Below are positions 1 through 5,583 of a stretch of 5,583 nucleotides of DNA, in pieces (the first letter of the stretch is position 1; each line of letters begins with the position of its first letter). The DNA is from Erwinia sp. (lineage in GTDB: Bacteria > Pseudomonadota > Gammaproteobacteria > Enterobacterales > Enterobacteriaceae): contig DOOK01000044.1 in the NCBI GenBank assembly GCA_003512805.1, positions 406-5,988 on the forward strand. Reading direction: 5' to 3'. The notes below the pieces were generated by a model. It saw nothing but the letters and a program-made list of their open reading frames with translations, did no database searches and was not told the DNA's origin. The position numbers and the translations under genes are program-made.

Positions 1-72
1 GGCTTTCTGGCTTTCTGGCTTCTTCACTTTCTCACCCCTTCACCCTTTAGCCCATTCACTCCTTTACCGCTA
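1..72. repeat. Degenerate 8-bp tandem repeat array, pyrimidine-rich on + strand, cut by the left edge
   Basis: Cut into octamers from base 1, the sequence reads GGCTTTCT, GGCTTTCT, GGCTTCTT, CACTTTCT, CACCCCTT, CACCCTTT, AGCCCATT, CACTCCTT, TACCGCTA. The first two units are identical and the rest are degenerate. A purine followed by C occupies positions 2 and 3 of all nine units, and the eighth base is T in the first eight. TTCAC recurs at 23, 39 and 55, exactly 16 bp apart. Positions 19-68 contain only 8 purines in 50 bases. The array probably continues to the left of the window. It lies about 170 bp upstream of the aas start and is noncoding as far as I can see. Function unknown. Confidence 0.6.
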
Positions 73-95
73 ACGTTGCTCAATGCTTTGTTTCG

Positions 96-173
96 TCGAG
101 GCGTGCCGCAAATTTTTTGCAATGCTGCCGGAACCACACACAAATTGGTTTGGCACGCCCTGATTTTTATTTT
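96..173 (+). other. Nested inverted repeat with T-rich 3' flank in the region upstream of aas
   Basis: GGCGTGCC (100-107) is perfectly complementary to GGCACGCC (152-159). The stem can extend outward to 96-163 through an A-C mismatch, a G-U pair and two Watson-Crick pairs. The 44-nt interior holds a second small hairpin, GCAAA/TTTGC around TTT (108-120), and a possible AACC/GGTT pairing (132-135 with 147-150), giving a Y-shaped fold. The run TTTTTATTTT follows at 164-173. This could be a terminator for a transcript from the left, such as a small RNA, or a structured aas leader. The large loop is atypical for an intrinsic terminator, and an 8-bp inverted repeat could arise by chance in a region of this size. 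Confidence 0.35.
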
Positions 174-230
174 CCACCATTGTCATGCGCGGCCATATCC
201 TGCATCGTTACAGGCAAATTTACTGGCTAT

Positions 231-234
231 GGAG
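231..234 (+). promoter_or_regulatory. Ribosome binding site of aas
   Basis: GGAG sits 5 nt before the ATG at 240. It supports this ATG over the in-frame ATG at 117, which would add 41 residues unlike the N-terminus of the Aas family. No convincing sigma-70 promoter for aas stands out in 1-230. TTGTCA at 180-185 resembles a -35 box but has no good -10 box at the right distance. Confidence 0.75.
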
Positions 235-239
235 ATGGC

Positions 240-2405
240 ATGTTACTTTCTTTCTTTCGTCTGCTTTTTCGCCTGTTGTATCGCACCCGTTTAGCGGGTG
301 ATGTTTCTACTCTGCACCGGCAGAAAGTCCTGATTGTGCCCAACCATATGTCGTTTTTGGACGGCATGCTGCTGGCGCTGTTCCTGCCGGTTAAGCCGGT
401 GTTCGCCGTCTACTCTTCCATCAGCGAAAAATGGTACATGCGGTGGGTACGTCCGCTGGTGGATTTTGTGCCGCTGGATCCGACGAAACCGCTGTCGGTC
501 AAGCATTTGGTAAAAACGATCGCGCAGGGCCGCCCGGTGGTCATCTTTCCCGAAGGACGCATTACCGTCACCGGGTCGCTGATGAAAATTTACGACGGTG
601 CCGGCTTTGTAGCCGCGAAGTCGCAGGCTACCGTCGTGCCGCTGCGAATAGAGGGCGCGGAGTTTTCGCCCTTCGGGCGTCTGGCTGGCGTGTTTAAGCG
701 GCGTCTTTTCCCGCGTATTAGTATTACCGTCCTTCCCGCGACCACCATTCCCATGCCGGAGGCCAAAACCGCCCGGGAGCGCCGCAGGCTGGCGGGAGAA
801 CATCTGCACCATATTATGATGGAAGCACGGATGGCGGTGCGCCCGCGTGAAACGCTTTATCAGGCGTTTCTGTCTGCCCGTACGCGCTATGGCTATTTCA
901 AATCCTGTATTGAAGACGTCAATTTTCAGGCCGACAGCTATACGGGGCTGCTGAAGAAATCGCTGGGCGTAGGGCGGATCCTGGAACGTTATACGTCGCC
1001 GGGCGAATATATTGGTCTGCTCTTGCCCAATACAACGGTGACCGCCGCCGCGATCCTTGGCGCATCCATGCGCGGCCGCGTGCCGGCGATGCTTAACTAC
1101 ACCGCTGGCGTGAAAGGCGTAGGCAGCGCGCTGAAAGCGGCCGAGGTGAAAACGGTTTTCACTTCCCGTCAGTTTCTGGATAAGGGCAAGCTCTGGCATC
1201 TGCCCGAACAGCTTACCGAGGTAAAATGGATCTTTCTGGAAGATCTGAAAGGCACCGTCACCACGCAGGATAAACTCTGGATCCTATGTCATCTTCTTCA
1301 GCCAGGACGGGCAGAGGTGCAGCAGCAGCCGGAAGATGCCGCGATGGTACTGTTTACGTCCGGTTCGGAAGGGCATCCCAAAGGCGTGGTGCATTCACAC
1401 AAAAGCCTGCTGGCTAACGTAGAGCAGATCCGCACCGTAGCCGATTTCACGCCGCGCGATCGCTTTATGTCCGCGCTGCCGCTGTTTCACGCCTTTGGCC
1501 TGACCGTCGGGCTGTTTACCCCCTTGATGACCGGGGCAGAAGTGTTCCTTTATCCCAGTCCGCTGCACTATCGTATTATTCCCGAGCTGGTGTATGACCG
1601 AAACTGCACCGTGCTGTTCGGCACCTCTACCTTCTTGGGCAACTATGCGCGTTTTGCCAATCCGTATGATTTCGCGCGCCTGCGTTACGTGGTCGCGGGG
1701 GCAGAAAAATTGCAGGAAGGCACGCGTCAGGTCTGGATGGAAAAATTTGGCATCCGCATCCTGGAAGGCTACGGCGTAACGGAATGCGCGCCAGTGGTTG
1801 CCATCAATGTGCCCATGGCGGCGAAAAACCATACGGTCGGGCGTATTTTGCCGGGTATGGACTCTCGCCTGATTTCCGTGCCGGGCATTGAGCAGGGCGG
1901 GCTGCTTCAGCTGCGCGGGCCGAATATCATGAAAGGCTACCTCAGGGTAGAAAAACCGGGCGTGCTGGAAGCGCCGCAGGCGGATAACGGCGAAGGACAA
2001 ATGGAAGCAGGTTGGTACGATACCGGGGATATTGTTAGCTTTGACGAGCACGGTTTCTGTGAAATTCAGGGCCGCGCAAAACGCTTTGCTAAAATTGCCG
2101 GTGAGATGGTTTCACTGGAAACCGTCGAGCAAATCGCACTGAAGGCCTCGGCAGAAAAGCAGCATGCCGCATCAATAAAGCCCGATGGCAATCGTGGTGA
2201 GGCGCTGGTGTTGTTTACTACCGACAGCGCATTAACCCGCGACCGATTGCAGAAGGCGGCTCGCGAGCTGGGTGCACCAGAGCTTGCGGTGCCGCGCGAT
2301 ATTCGCGTGTTGGCGCAGCTGCCGCTGTTAGGCAGCGGGAAGCCCGATTTCGTTACGCTGAAAAGCATGGCGGAACAGCCAGAGACAGAGGCAGAAAATG
2401 CATAA
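240..2405 (+). CDS. aas: Bifunctional 2-acylglycerophosphoethanolamine acyltransferase / acyl-ACP synthetase
   Basis: Inner-membrane enzyme that re-acylates lysophospholipids such as 2-acyl-glycerophosphoethanolamine at the sn-1 position, using acyl-ACP that its own synthetase domain makes from fatty acid, ATP and ACP. The product is 721 residues (E. coli Aas 719) and aligns with it nearly end to end. The N-terminal PlsC-type domain shows the catalytic NHxxxxD motif (H36, D41), the FPEGRIT motif (103-109) and VVPLRIEGA (132-140). The C-terminal AMP-binding domain shows the phosphate loop [12 protein letters not shown] (371-382), GYGVTE (510-515), WYDTGD (592-597) and a GSGKPDF motif with the likely catalytic lysine K701. 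The start at 240 is chosen from its Shine-Dalgarno and from the family N-terminus ([15 protein letters not shown]). It is the first gene of an operon with lplT, whose start codon lies inside its 3' end. All key residues are present, so it should be functional. Confidence 0.97.
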   Translation: MLLSFFRLLFRLLYRTRLAGDVSTLHRQKVLIVPNHMSFLDGMLLALFLPVKPVFAVYSSISEKWYMRWVRPLVDFVPLDPTKPLSVKHLVKTIAQGRPVVIFPEGRITVTGSLMKIYDGAGFVAAKSQATVVPLRIEGAEFSPFGRLAGVFKRRLFPRISITVLPATTIPMPEAKTARERRRLAGEHLHHIMMEARMAVRPRETLYQAFLSARTRYGYFKSCIEDVNFQADSYTGLLKKSLGVGRILERYTSPGEYIGLLLPNTTVTAAAILGASMRGRVPAMLNYTAGVKGVGSALKAAEVKTVFTSRQFLDKGKLWHLPEQLTEVKWIFLEDLKGTVTTQDKLWILCHLLQPGRAEVQQQPEDAAMVLFTSGSEGHPKGVVHSHKSLLANVEQIRTVADFTPRDRFMSALPLFHAFGLTVGLFTPLMTGAEVFLYPSPLHYRIIPELVYDRNCTVLFGTSTFLGNYARFANPYDFARLRYVVAGAEKLQEGTRQVWMEKFGIRILEGYGVTECAPVVAINVPMAAKNHTVGRILPGMDSRLISVPGIEQGGLLQLRGPNIMKGYLRVEKPGVLEAPQADNGEGQMEAGWYDTGDIVSFDEHGFCEIQGRAKRFAKIAGEMVSLETVEQIALKASAEKQHAASIKPDGNRGEALVLFTTDSALTRDRLQKAARELGAPELAVPRDIRVLAQLPLLGSGKPDFVTLKSMAEQPETEAENA

Positions 2406-3603
2406 TTTCTCCGGCGGTGAAAAGCTGCTTTCACGTGGCATGGTAGCGGTCATTATCGCGCAGTTCTTATCGGCGTTTGGCGATAATGCGCTGCTGTTCG
2501 CCACTCTGGCGGTGCTTAAGCAGCAGGTCTACCCGGACTGGAGCCAGCCGGTACTGCAAATGGTCTTTGTTGCTACTTACATCATCCTGGCGCCTTTCGT
2601 TGGCCAGATAGCGGACAGCTTTGCCAAAGGCAGGGTGATGATGGCCGCCAACGGCTTTAAGCTGCTGGGGGCGCTGACCATCTGTTTCGGCTTTAACCCT
2701 TTTATCGGCTATGCGCTGGTAGGCATTGGCGCGGCGGCCTATTCGCCAGCCAAGTACGGCATTCTGGGTGAAATTACCGGCGGCGAAACGCTGGTTAAAG
2801 CCAATGGCCTGATGGAGTCGTCCACCATTGCGGCTATTCTGCTGGGATCGATTGCGGGCGGCGTGCTGGCAGACTGGAACCTTACCGGCGCCCTGATCGT
2901 CTGCGTACTGGCCTACGGACTTGCCGTAGCGGCGAATGTGCCGATCCCCAAACTGGCGGCGGCCAGAGCAGGGCAAAGCTGGCATCCGCTGCGGATGTCC
3001 TCCAGCTTTTTCCAGGCCTGCCGCGAACTGTGGCGCAATGGCGAAACGCGTTTTTCGCTGGTGGGTACCAGCCTGTTCTGGGGGGCGGGCGTCACCCTGC
3101 GTTTCCTGCTGGTGCTGTGGGTGCCGGTCGCGCTGGGTATCAGCGATAACAAGACACCGACGCTGCTAAACGCCATGGTCGCTATCGGCATCGTGTTTGG
3201 CGCAGGCGCGGCCGCGAAGCTGGTGACGCTGAAAACGGTCGGCAGATGTATGCCGGCAGGCGTGTTAATCGGCGTGACGGTGGTCTGTTTCGCGCTACAG
3301 CATACGGCGACAGGCGCTTACGGCTTGCTGATAGTGATTGGGATGCTCGGTGGCTTTTTCGTGGTGCCGCTCAATGCGCTATTGCAGATGCGCGGTAAAG
3401 AGAGCGTCGGCGCGGGTAATGCTATTGCGGTACAGAACCTGGGTGAAAACGGCGCGATGCTGCTGATGCTGGGTATTTACTCGCTGGCCGTGAAGCTGGG
3501 CGCGCAGCCGGTAGCCACTGGCGTAGGATTCGGCGCGCTGTTCGCGCTGGCGATTGCCGTGCTGTGGGGCTGGCAGCTGGCGCAAAAGCACCGCAAAGTT
3601 TAG
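2398..3603 (+). CDS. lplT: Lysophospholipid transporter LplT (MFS family)
   Basis: Major facilitator superfamily protein that moves 2-acyl lysophospholipids (lyso-PE, lyso-PG) across the inner membrane to the cytoplasmic side, where Aas re-acylates them. It has 401 residues (E. coli LplT 397) and is dominated by hydrophobic segments, in keeping with about 12 membrane helices. Family landmarks are [14 protein letters not shown] (22-35, with the membrane-buried acidic residue D29), [14 protein letters not shown] (69-82, the loop 2-3 region equivalent to MFS motif A), [13 protein letters not shown], and [22 protein letters not shown] in the second half. The ATG at 2398 overlaps the aas stop by 8 nt and is preceded by AGAGG (2387-2391) at 6-nt spacing, which suggests translational coupling. 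Only the first 12 or so residues differ clearly from E. coli. The operon ends at the terminator just downstream. Confidence 0.97.
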   Translation: MHNFSGGEKLLSRGMVAVIIAQFLSAFGDNALLFATLAVLKQQVYPDWSQPVLQMVFVATYIILAPFVGQIADSFAKGRVMMAANGFKLLGALTICFGFNPFIGYALVGIGAAAYSPAKYGILGEITGGETLVKANGLMESSTIAAILLGSIAGGVLADWNLTGALIVCVLAYGLAVAANVPIPKLAAARAGQSWHPLRMSSSFFQACRELWRNGETRFSLVGTSLFWGAGVTLRFLLVLWVPVALGISDNKTPTLLNAMVAIGIVFGAGAAAKLVTLKTVGRCMPAGVLIGVTVVCFALQHTATGAYGLLIVIGMLGGFFVVPLNALLQMRGKESVGAGNAIAVQNLGENGAMLLMLGIYSLAVKLGAQPVATGVGFGALFALAIAVLWGWQLAQKHRKV

Positions 3604-3625
3604 CGTTAAGCCGATTCTGGTGCGG

Positions 3626-3659
3626 AAAAAAAGGGGCGGAAAGGATTCCGCCCCTTTTT
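3626..3659. terminator. Bidirectional intrinsic terminator between lplT and tas
   Basis: A 9-bp perfect stem, GGGGCGGAA (3633-3641) with TTCCGCCCC (3646-3654), closes a 4-nt AGGA loop. Seven A's precede it and five T's follow, so each strand has a U-run after the hairpin. It lies 22 nt after the lplT stop and 16 nt after the tas stop on the other strand, which fits shared termination of the two convergent transcripts. Confidence 0.92.
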
Positions 3660-3675
3660 ACGTCCAGCGGCCTGG

Positions 3676-4716
3676 TTAAGGCGCCGGATACGTGTAGCGG
3701 CGATGAATAGCTTCCAGAGCCTGCATCACTTCCTCATCCAGCGTCAGATTGTAGCTGTCGATATTCAGCTGCAGCTGTTCCAGGGTGGTCGCGCCCAGCA
3801 GCGTGCTGGCGACAAAAGGCTGCTGACGAACAAAAGCCAGCGCCATCTGCGAGGGATCGAGAGCATGTTTTTTCGCCAGCGCGACGTATTCGGCAATGGC
3901 CAGACCGGCCTGTTCGCCGCTGTAGCGGGTAAAGCGACTGAACAGCGTATTGCGTGCGCCGGCAGGCTTAGCGCCATTCAGATACTTACCGCTCAGCGTA
4001 CCAAAGGCCAGACAGGAATAGGCCAGCAGCTCGACGCCTTCATGCTGGCTGATCTCCGCCAGACCCACCTCAAAGCTACGGTTCAGCAGGCTATACGGGT
4101 TCTGGATAGAGACGATGCGTGGCAGTTCATGTTTTTCTGCCAGCTGCAGATAGCGCATTACGCCCCACGGCGTTTCGTTCGATACGCCGATATAACGTAT
4201 TTTACCGGCGCGAACCTGCTCGTTCAGCGCTTCCAGCGTCTCCAGCAGGGTGACCGTGGCGGTATCTTCCGCGTATTCGTAATTCAGCCGACCGAAGTAG
4301 TTGGTCTGTCGCTGCGGCCAGTGCAGCTGATAAAGATCCAGATAGTCGGTATTCAGCCGCTTCAGGCTGGCGTCCAGCGCCTGACGAATATTCTTGCGAT
4401 CCAGTGCCTGGCCCGGCCGGATAGAAGCGTCCGCGCCGCGCACCGGCCCGGCAACTTTAGAGGCCAGCACCACTTTTTCGCGATTGCCGCGAGCCTTTAA
4501 CCAGCTGCCGATATAGGTTTCGGTTAACCCCTGCGTTTCCGGGCGCGGCGGCACCGGATACATCTCAGCGGTATCAATCAGGTTAATGCCGGAACGGAGC
4601 GCCAGATCAAGCTGCGCATGGGCATCGGCTTCGCTGTTTTGCTCGCCAAACGTCATGGTGCCTAATCCCAGGCTGCTGATCTCCAGCGTACTGTGGGGGA
4701 TGCGATGATAATGCAT
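3676..4716 (-). CDS. tas: Tas, NADP(H)-dependent aldo-keto reductase
   Basis: Cytoplasmic aldo-keto reductase, 346 residues, the same length as E. coli Tas and closely similar throughout. The catalytic tetrad of the superfamily is visible: D48 and Y53 in INLIDTAEMY, K87 in LASKV, and H132 in YQLHWP. A TIM-barrel fold is expected. The C-terminal segment around STLLGATTLEQL is the typical region for binding the cofactor's phosphate. The physiological substrate is not known; the gene's name comes from an E. coli phenotype in starved tyrosine auxotrophs. The start at 4716 (MHYHRIPHSTLE) matches the family. An open frame continues 47 codons upstream to 4857, but that stretch shows no family similarity and would enter the ygdR-tas hairpin. 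It converges on lplT and shares its terminator. Confidence 0.96.
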   Translation of the reverse strand: MHYHRIPHSTLEISSLGLGTMTFGEQNSEADAHAQLDLALRSGINLIDTAEMYPVPPRPETQGLTETYIGSWLKARGNREKVVLASKVAGPVRGADASIRPGQALDRKNIRQALDASLKRLNTDYLDLYQLHWPQRQTNYFGRLNYEYAEDTATVTLLETLEALNEQVRAGKIRYIGVSNETPWGVMRYLQLAEKHELPRIVSIQNPYSLLNRSFEVGLAEISQHEGVELLAYSCLAFGTLSGKYLNGAKPAGARNTLFSRFTRYSGEQAGLAIAEYVALAKKHALDPSQMALAFVRQQPFVASTLLGATTLEQLQLNIDSYNLTLDEEVMQALEAIHRRYTYPAP

Positions 4717-4725
4717 ATGCCGGCT

Positions 4726-4730
4726 TCCTT
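4726..4730 (-). promoter_or_regulatory. Ribosome binding site of tas
   Basis: On the minus strand AAGGA ends 9 nt before the ATG at 4716, inside an A-rich stretch. It supports the 346-residue start over the longer open frame. Confidence 0.65.
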
Positions 4731-4794
4731 TTTCATTATTAAGACCATGGCGTGCGGGATAAATTGCTGAAGCAAACGCCAGATCCGGCTTTTG

Positions 4795-4823
4795 ACTATA
4801 ACCGTCGGGCGCAACAGGGGGAA
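4795..4823 (-). promoter_or_regulatory. Possible tas promoter
   Basis: On the minus strand TATAGT (4795-4800) matches the sigma-70 -10 box at five of six positions. The -35 region 17 nt upstream, TTCCCC (4818-4823), is poor, and no TG extension precedes the -10. It lies downstream of the ygdR-tas hairpin and would give a leader of about 70 nt. A weak call based on one box. Confidence 0.22.
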
Positions 4824-4852
4824 GAGCAGATTTATCGGGAAGTGCGGTGGGG

Positions 4853-4879
4853 GCCACCTGTCGGAAAACGTCAGGTGGC
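4853..4879 (-). terminator. Hairpin after ygdR lacking a U-run; weak or Rho-assisted terminator, or mRNA end protector
   Basis: GCCACCTG (4853-4860) pairs perfectly with CAGGTGGC (4872-4879). Two further pairs form inside after a T-T mismatch, leaving a GAAAA loop. It starts 10 nt past the ygdR stop on the minus strand. The bases that follow on that strand are C-rich (CCCACCGCAC), with no U-run, so simple intrinsic termination is unlikely and partial read-through into tas is possible. Confidence 0.4.
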
Positions 4880-4889
4880 GGGATCGGGC

Positions 4890-5105
4890 CTAGCGTTCAA
4901 CAATCGATGAAACCTCATCGCCGTTAATCTGCAGCTCATGACCGGAGCGATCGGTGTACTTCACCAGGCCGGTATCCTTGTCGATCTCCGGTTTACCCTG
5001 GGTCATGATCATCTTGCCTTCTTTTGTCGCCATCACGTAATCACTGCTGCACCCGCCGAGCAGCGTGGCCAGTATCAGCACGGCCGCGCCAGACATCAAC
5101 TTCAT
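4890..5105 (-). CDS. ygdR: YgdI/YgdR-family small lipoprotein
   Basis: A 71-residue predicted lipoprotein of the DUF903 family (E. coli YgdR 72 aa). The signal peptide [19 protein letters not shown] ends in the lipobox LGGC, so C19 would be lipidated and the mature chain is 53 residues. Serine at mature position 2 argues for outer-membrane sorting. The mature part, [27 protein letters not shown] and the ending VSSIVER, matches YgdR closely; the family has a small SH3-like beta fold and no established function. AAGGGAG (5112-5118 on the minus strand) precedes the ATG by 6 nt. The gene stands alone: a terminator for ygdQ and a candidate promoter lie upstream, and a hairpin lies downstream. Identity with the paralogue YgdI is less likely, given the neighbours tas and ygdQ. 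Confidence 0.93.
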   Translation of the reverse strand: MKLMSGAAVLILATLLGGCSSDYVMATKEGKMIMTQGKPEIDKDTGLVKYTDRSGHELQINGDEVSSIVER

Positions 5106-5140
5106 ACTTCGCTCCCTTAGCCTTTAATTTGCCTGCACAA

Positions 5141-5169
5141 GTAATAGCGCATTTTACGGAAAGCGTTAA
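5141..5169 (-). promoter_or_regulatory. Candidate sigma-70 promoter of ygdR
   Basis: On the minus strand TTAACG (5164-5169) and TATTAC (5141-5146) are separated by exactly 17 nt, each matching the consensus at four of six positions. Transcription would start near 5134 and give a leader of about 28 nt carrying the ygdR Shine-Dalgarno. It lies between the ygdQ terminator and the ygdR start, where a promoter is expected. Confidence 0.4.
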
Positions 5170-5223
5170 CCGCAGAACTCCTAAAAAGGCGTTACGGCAC
5201 GACAAACTCTTGACTTTGATCGT

Positions 5224-5266
5224 AAAAACAACGGGAAGAAGCCAACCGGGGTGCCCGGTCGGCTTT
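5224..5266 (-). terminator. Intrinsic terminator of ygdQ
   Basis: In the minus-strand transcript, bases 5265-5254 pair with 5250-5239 in a 12-bp stem with a CAC loop. The single non-Watson-Crick pair (5260 with 5244) is G-U on this strand but A-C on the other, so the structure is tuned to minus-strand RNA. The tail UUCUUCCCGUUG leads to five U's (5224-5228). The stem starts 4 nt after the ygdQ stop. Confidence 0.75.
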
Positions 5267-5269
5267 GAT

Positions 5270-5583
5270 TCAGGCGGGATTTTTTCTGCCGCGAAGCAGG
5301 TTCAGACACTCTACCGACATAGAGAAGAACATCGCAAAATAGATATAGCCCTTCGGCACGTGGATATCGAAGCTTTCCAGAATAAGGGTGAAACCCACCA
5401 GGATCAGGAAAGTCAGCGCCAGCATTTTTACCGAAGGATGCCGTTCAACAAATTCACCGATAACGCGGGCGGCAAACATCATTACGCCCACCGCAATCAC
5501 CACCGCCGCCATCATGATAATCAGATGGTCTGACAGGCCAACGGCAGTAATAACCGAGTCAAGACTGAAGATGATATCCAGCA
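5270..5583 (-). CDS. ygdQ: TerC-family integral membrane protein YgdQ, C-terminal part (runs off the right edge)
   Basis: Only the last 103 residues and the TGA stop are in the window; the 5' part lies beyond base 5583 (E. coli YgdQ is 237 aa). The visible sequence begins LDIIFSLDSVITAVGLSDHL, which contains the conserved acidic SLDS motif of the second half of TerC-type proteins. It continues through hydrophobic segments (MMAAVVIAVGVMMFAARVIGEF, then MLALTFLILVGFTLILESF, then GYIYFAMFFSMSVECLNLL) and ends in a short basic tail, RGRKNPA. This implies a multi-pass inner-membrane protein. Relatives of this family are linked to metal export or tolerance, but YgdQ itself has no firm function. The ATG at 5513-5515 is internal: the frame is open upstream of it and the conserved motif lies there. 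Confidence 0.93.
   Translation of the reverse strand, partial: LDIIFSLDSVITAVGLSDHLIIMMAAVVIAVGVMMFAARVIGEFVERHPSVKMLALTFLILVGFTLILESFDIHVPKGYIYFAMFFSMSVECLNLLRGRKNPA

Noticed and set aside
117..239. N-terminal extension of aas by 41 codons to an upstream ATG
   Set aside because: The extra residues do not match the family, the ATG at 240 has a well-placed GGAG, and the extension runs through the inverted repeat.
76..294. 72-codon open frame overlapping the aas start
   Set aside because: It has no recognisable similarity, overlaps the inverted repeat and the real aas start in another frame, and has no good ribosome binding site.
667..679. CGCCC-TTC-GGGCG hairpin inside aas
   Set aside because: A 5-bp stem in GC-rich coding sequence with no U-run, on well-conserved codons; most likely chance.
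291..1199. 302-codon open frame on the minus strand inside aas
   Set aside because: It lies antisense to a clearly conserved gene. Its composition is rich in R, H and Q, typical of antisense frames in GC-rich genes, and it resembles no known family.
3703..4500. 265-codon open frame on the plus strand inside tas
   Set aside because: Antisense shadow of tas. No recognisable domain, and tas is conserved in full length.
4717..4857. N-terminal extension of tas by 47 codons
   Set aside because: The start at 4716 gives exactly the family length and N-terminus and has a Shine-Dalgarno. The extension has no similarity and overlaps the hairpin after ygdR.
5024..5533. 169-codon plus-strand frame across ygdR, the intergenic gap and ygdQ
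   Set aside because: It runs antisense to two conserved genes and through the ygdQ terminator, with no protein family signature.

Overview
The window is a stretch of enterobacterial core chromosome. All five protein genes are close matches, as I remember them, to Escherichia coli K-12 proteins, and their order (aas, lplT, tas, ygdR, ygdQ) and relative strands match the E. coli galR-mutH interval. The sequence is moderately GC-rich and the proteins diverge from E. coli by an amount that suggests a related family. My guess is Erwiniaceae (Pantoea or Erwinia type), but this rests on overall impression and not on a search.

Layout. Positions 1-239 are noncoding and lie upstream of aas. They hold a degenerate 8-bp tandem array at the left edge and a nested inverted repeat followed by a T-rich run. 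From 240 to 3603 on the + strand is a two-gene operon: aas (acyltransferase/acyl-ACP synthetase) overlaps lplT (lysophospholipid flippase) by 8 nt. A strong bidirectional terminator at 3626-3659 separates lplT from the convergent minus-strand gene tas (aldo-keto reductase, 3676-4716). Next on the minus strand come ygdR (small lipoprotein, 4890-5105) and the C-terminal part of ygdQ (TerC-family membrane protein), which runs off the right edge.

How the genes work together. LplT and Aas form a known phospholipid repair pathway. LplT brings 2-acyl lysophospholipids to the cytoplasmic face of the inner membrane, and Aas re-acylates them using acyl-ACP. The overlapping genes fit coupled synthesis. 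tas, ygdR and ygdQ have no evident link to this pathway, and each appears to have its own start and stop signals.

I see no new system, mobile element, tRNA, rRNA or CRISPR. The least ordinary part is the noncoding leader before aas. In E. coli the OmrA/OmrB small RNA genes lie between galR and aas; I could not recognise either here, and they may lie beyond the left edge.
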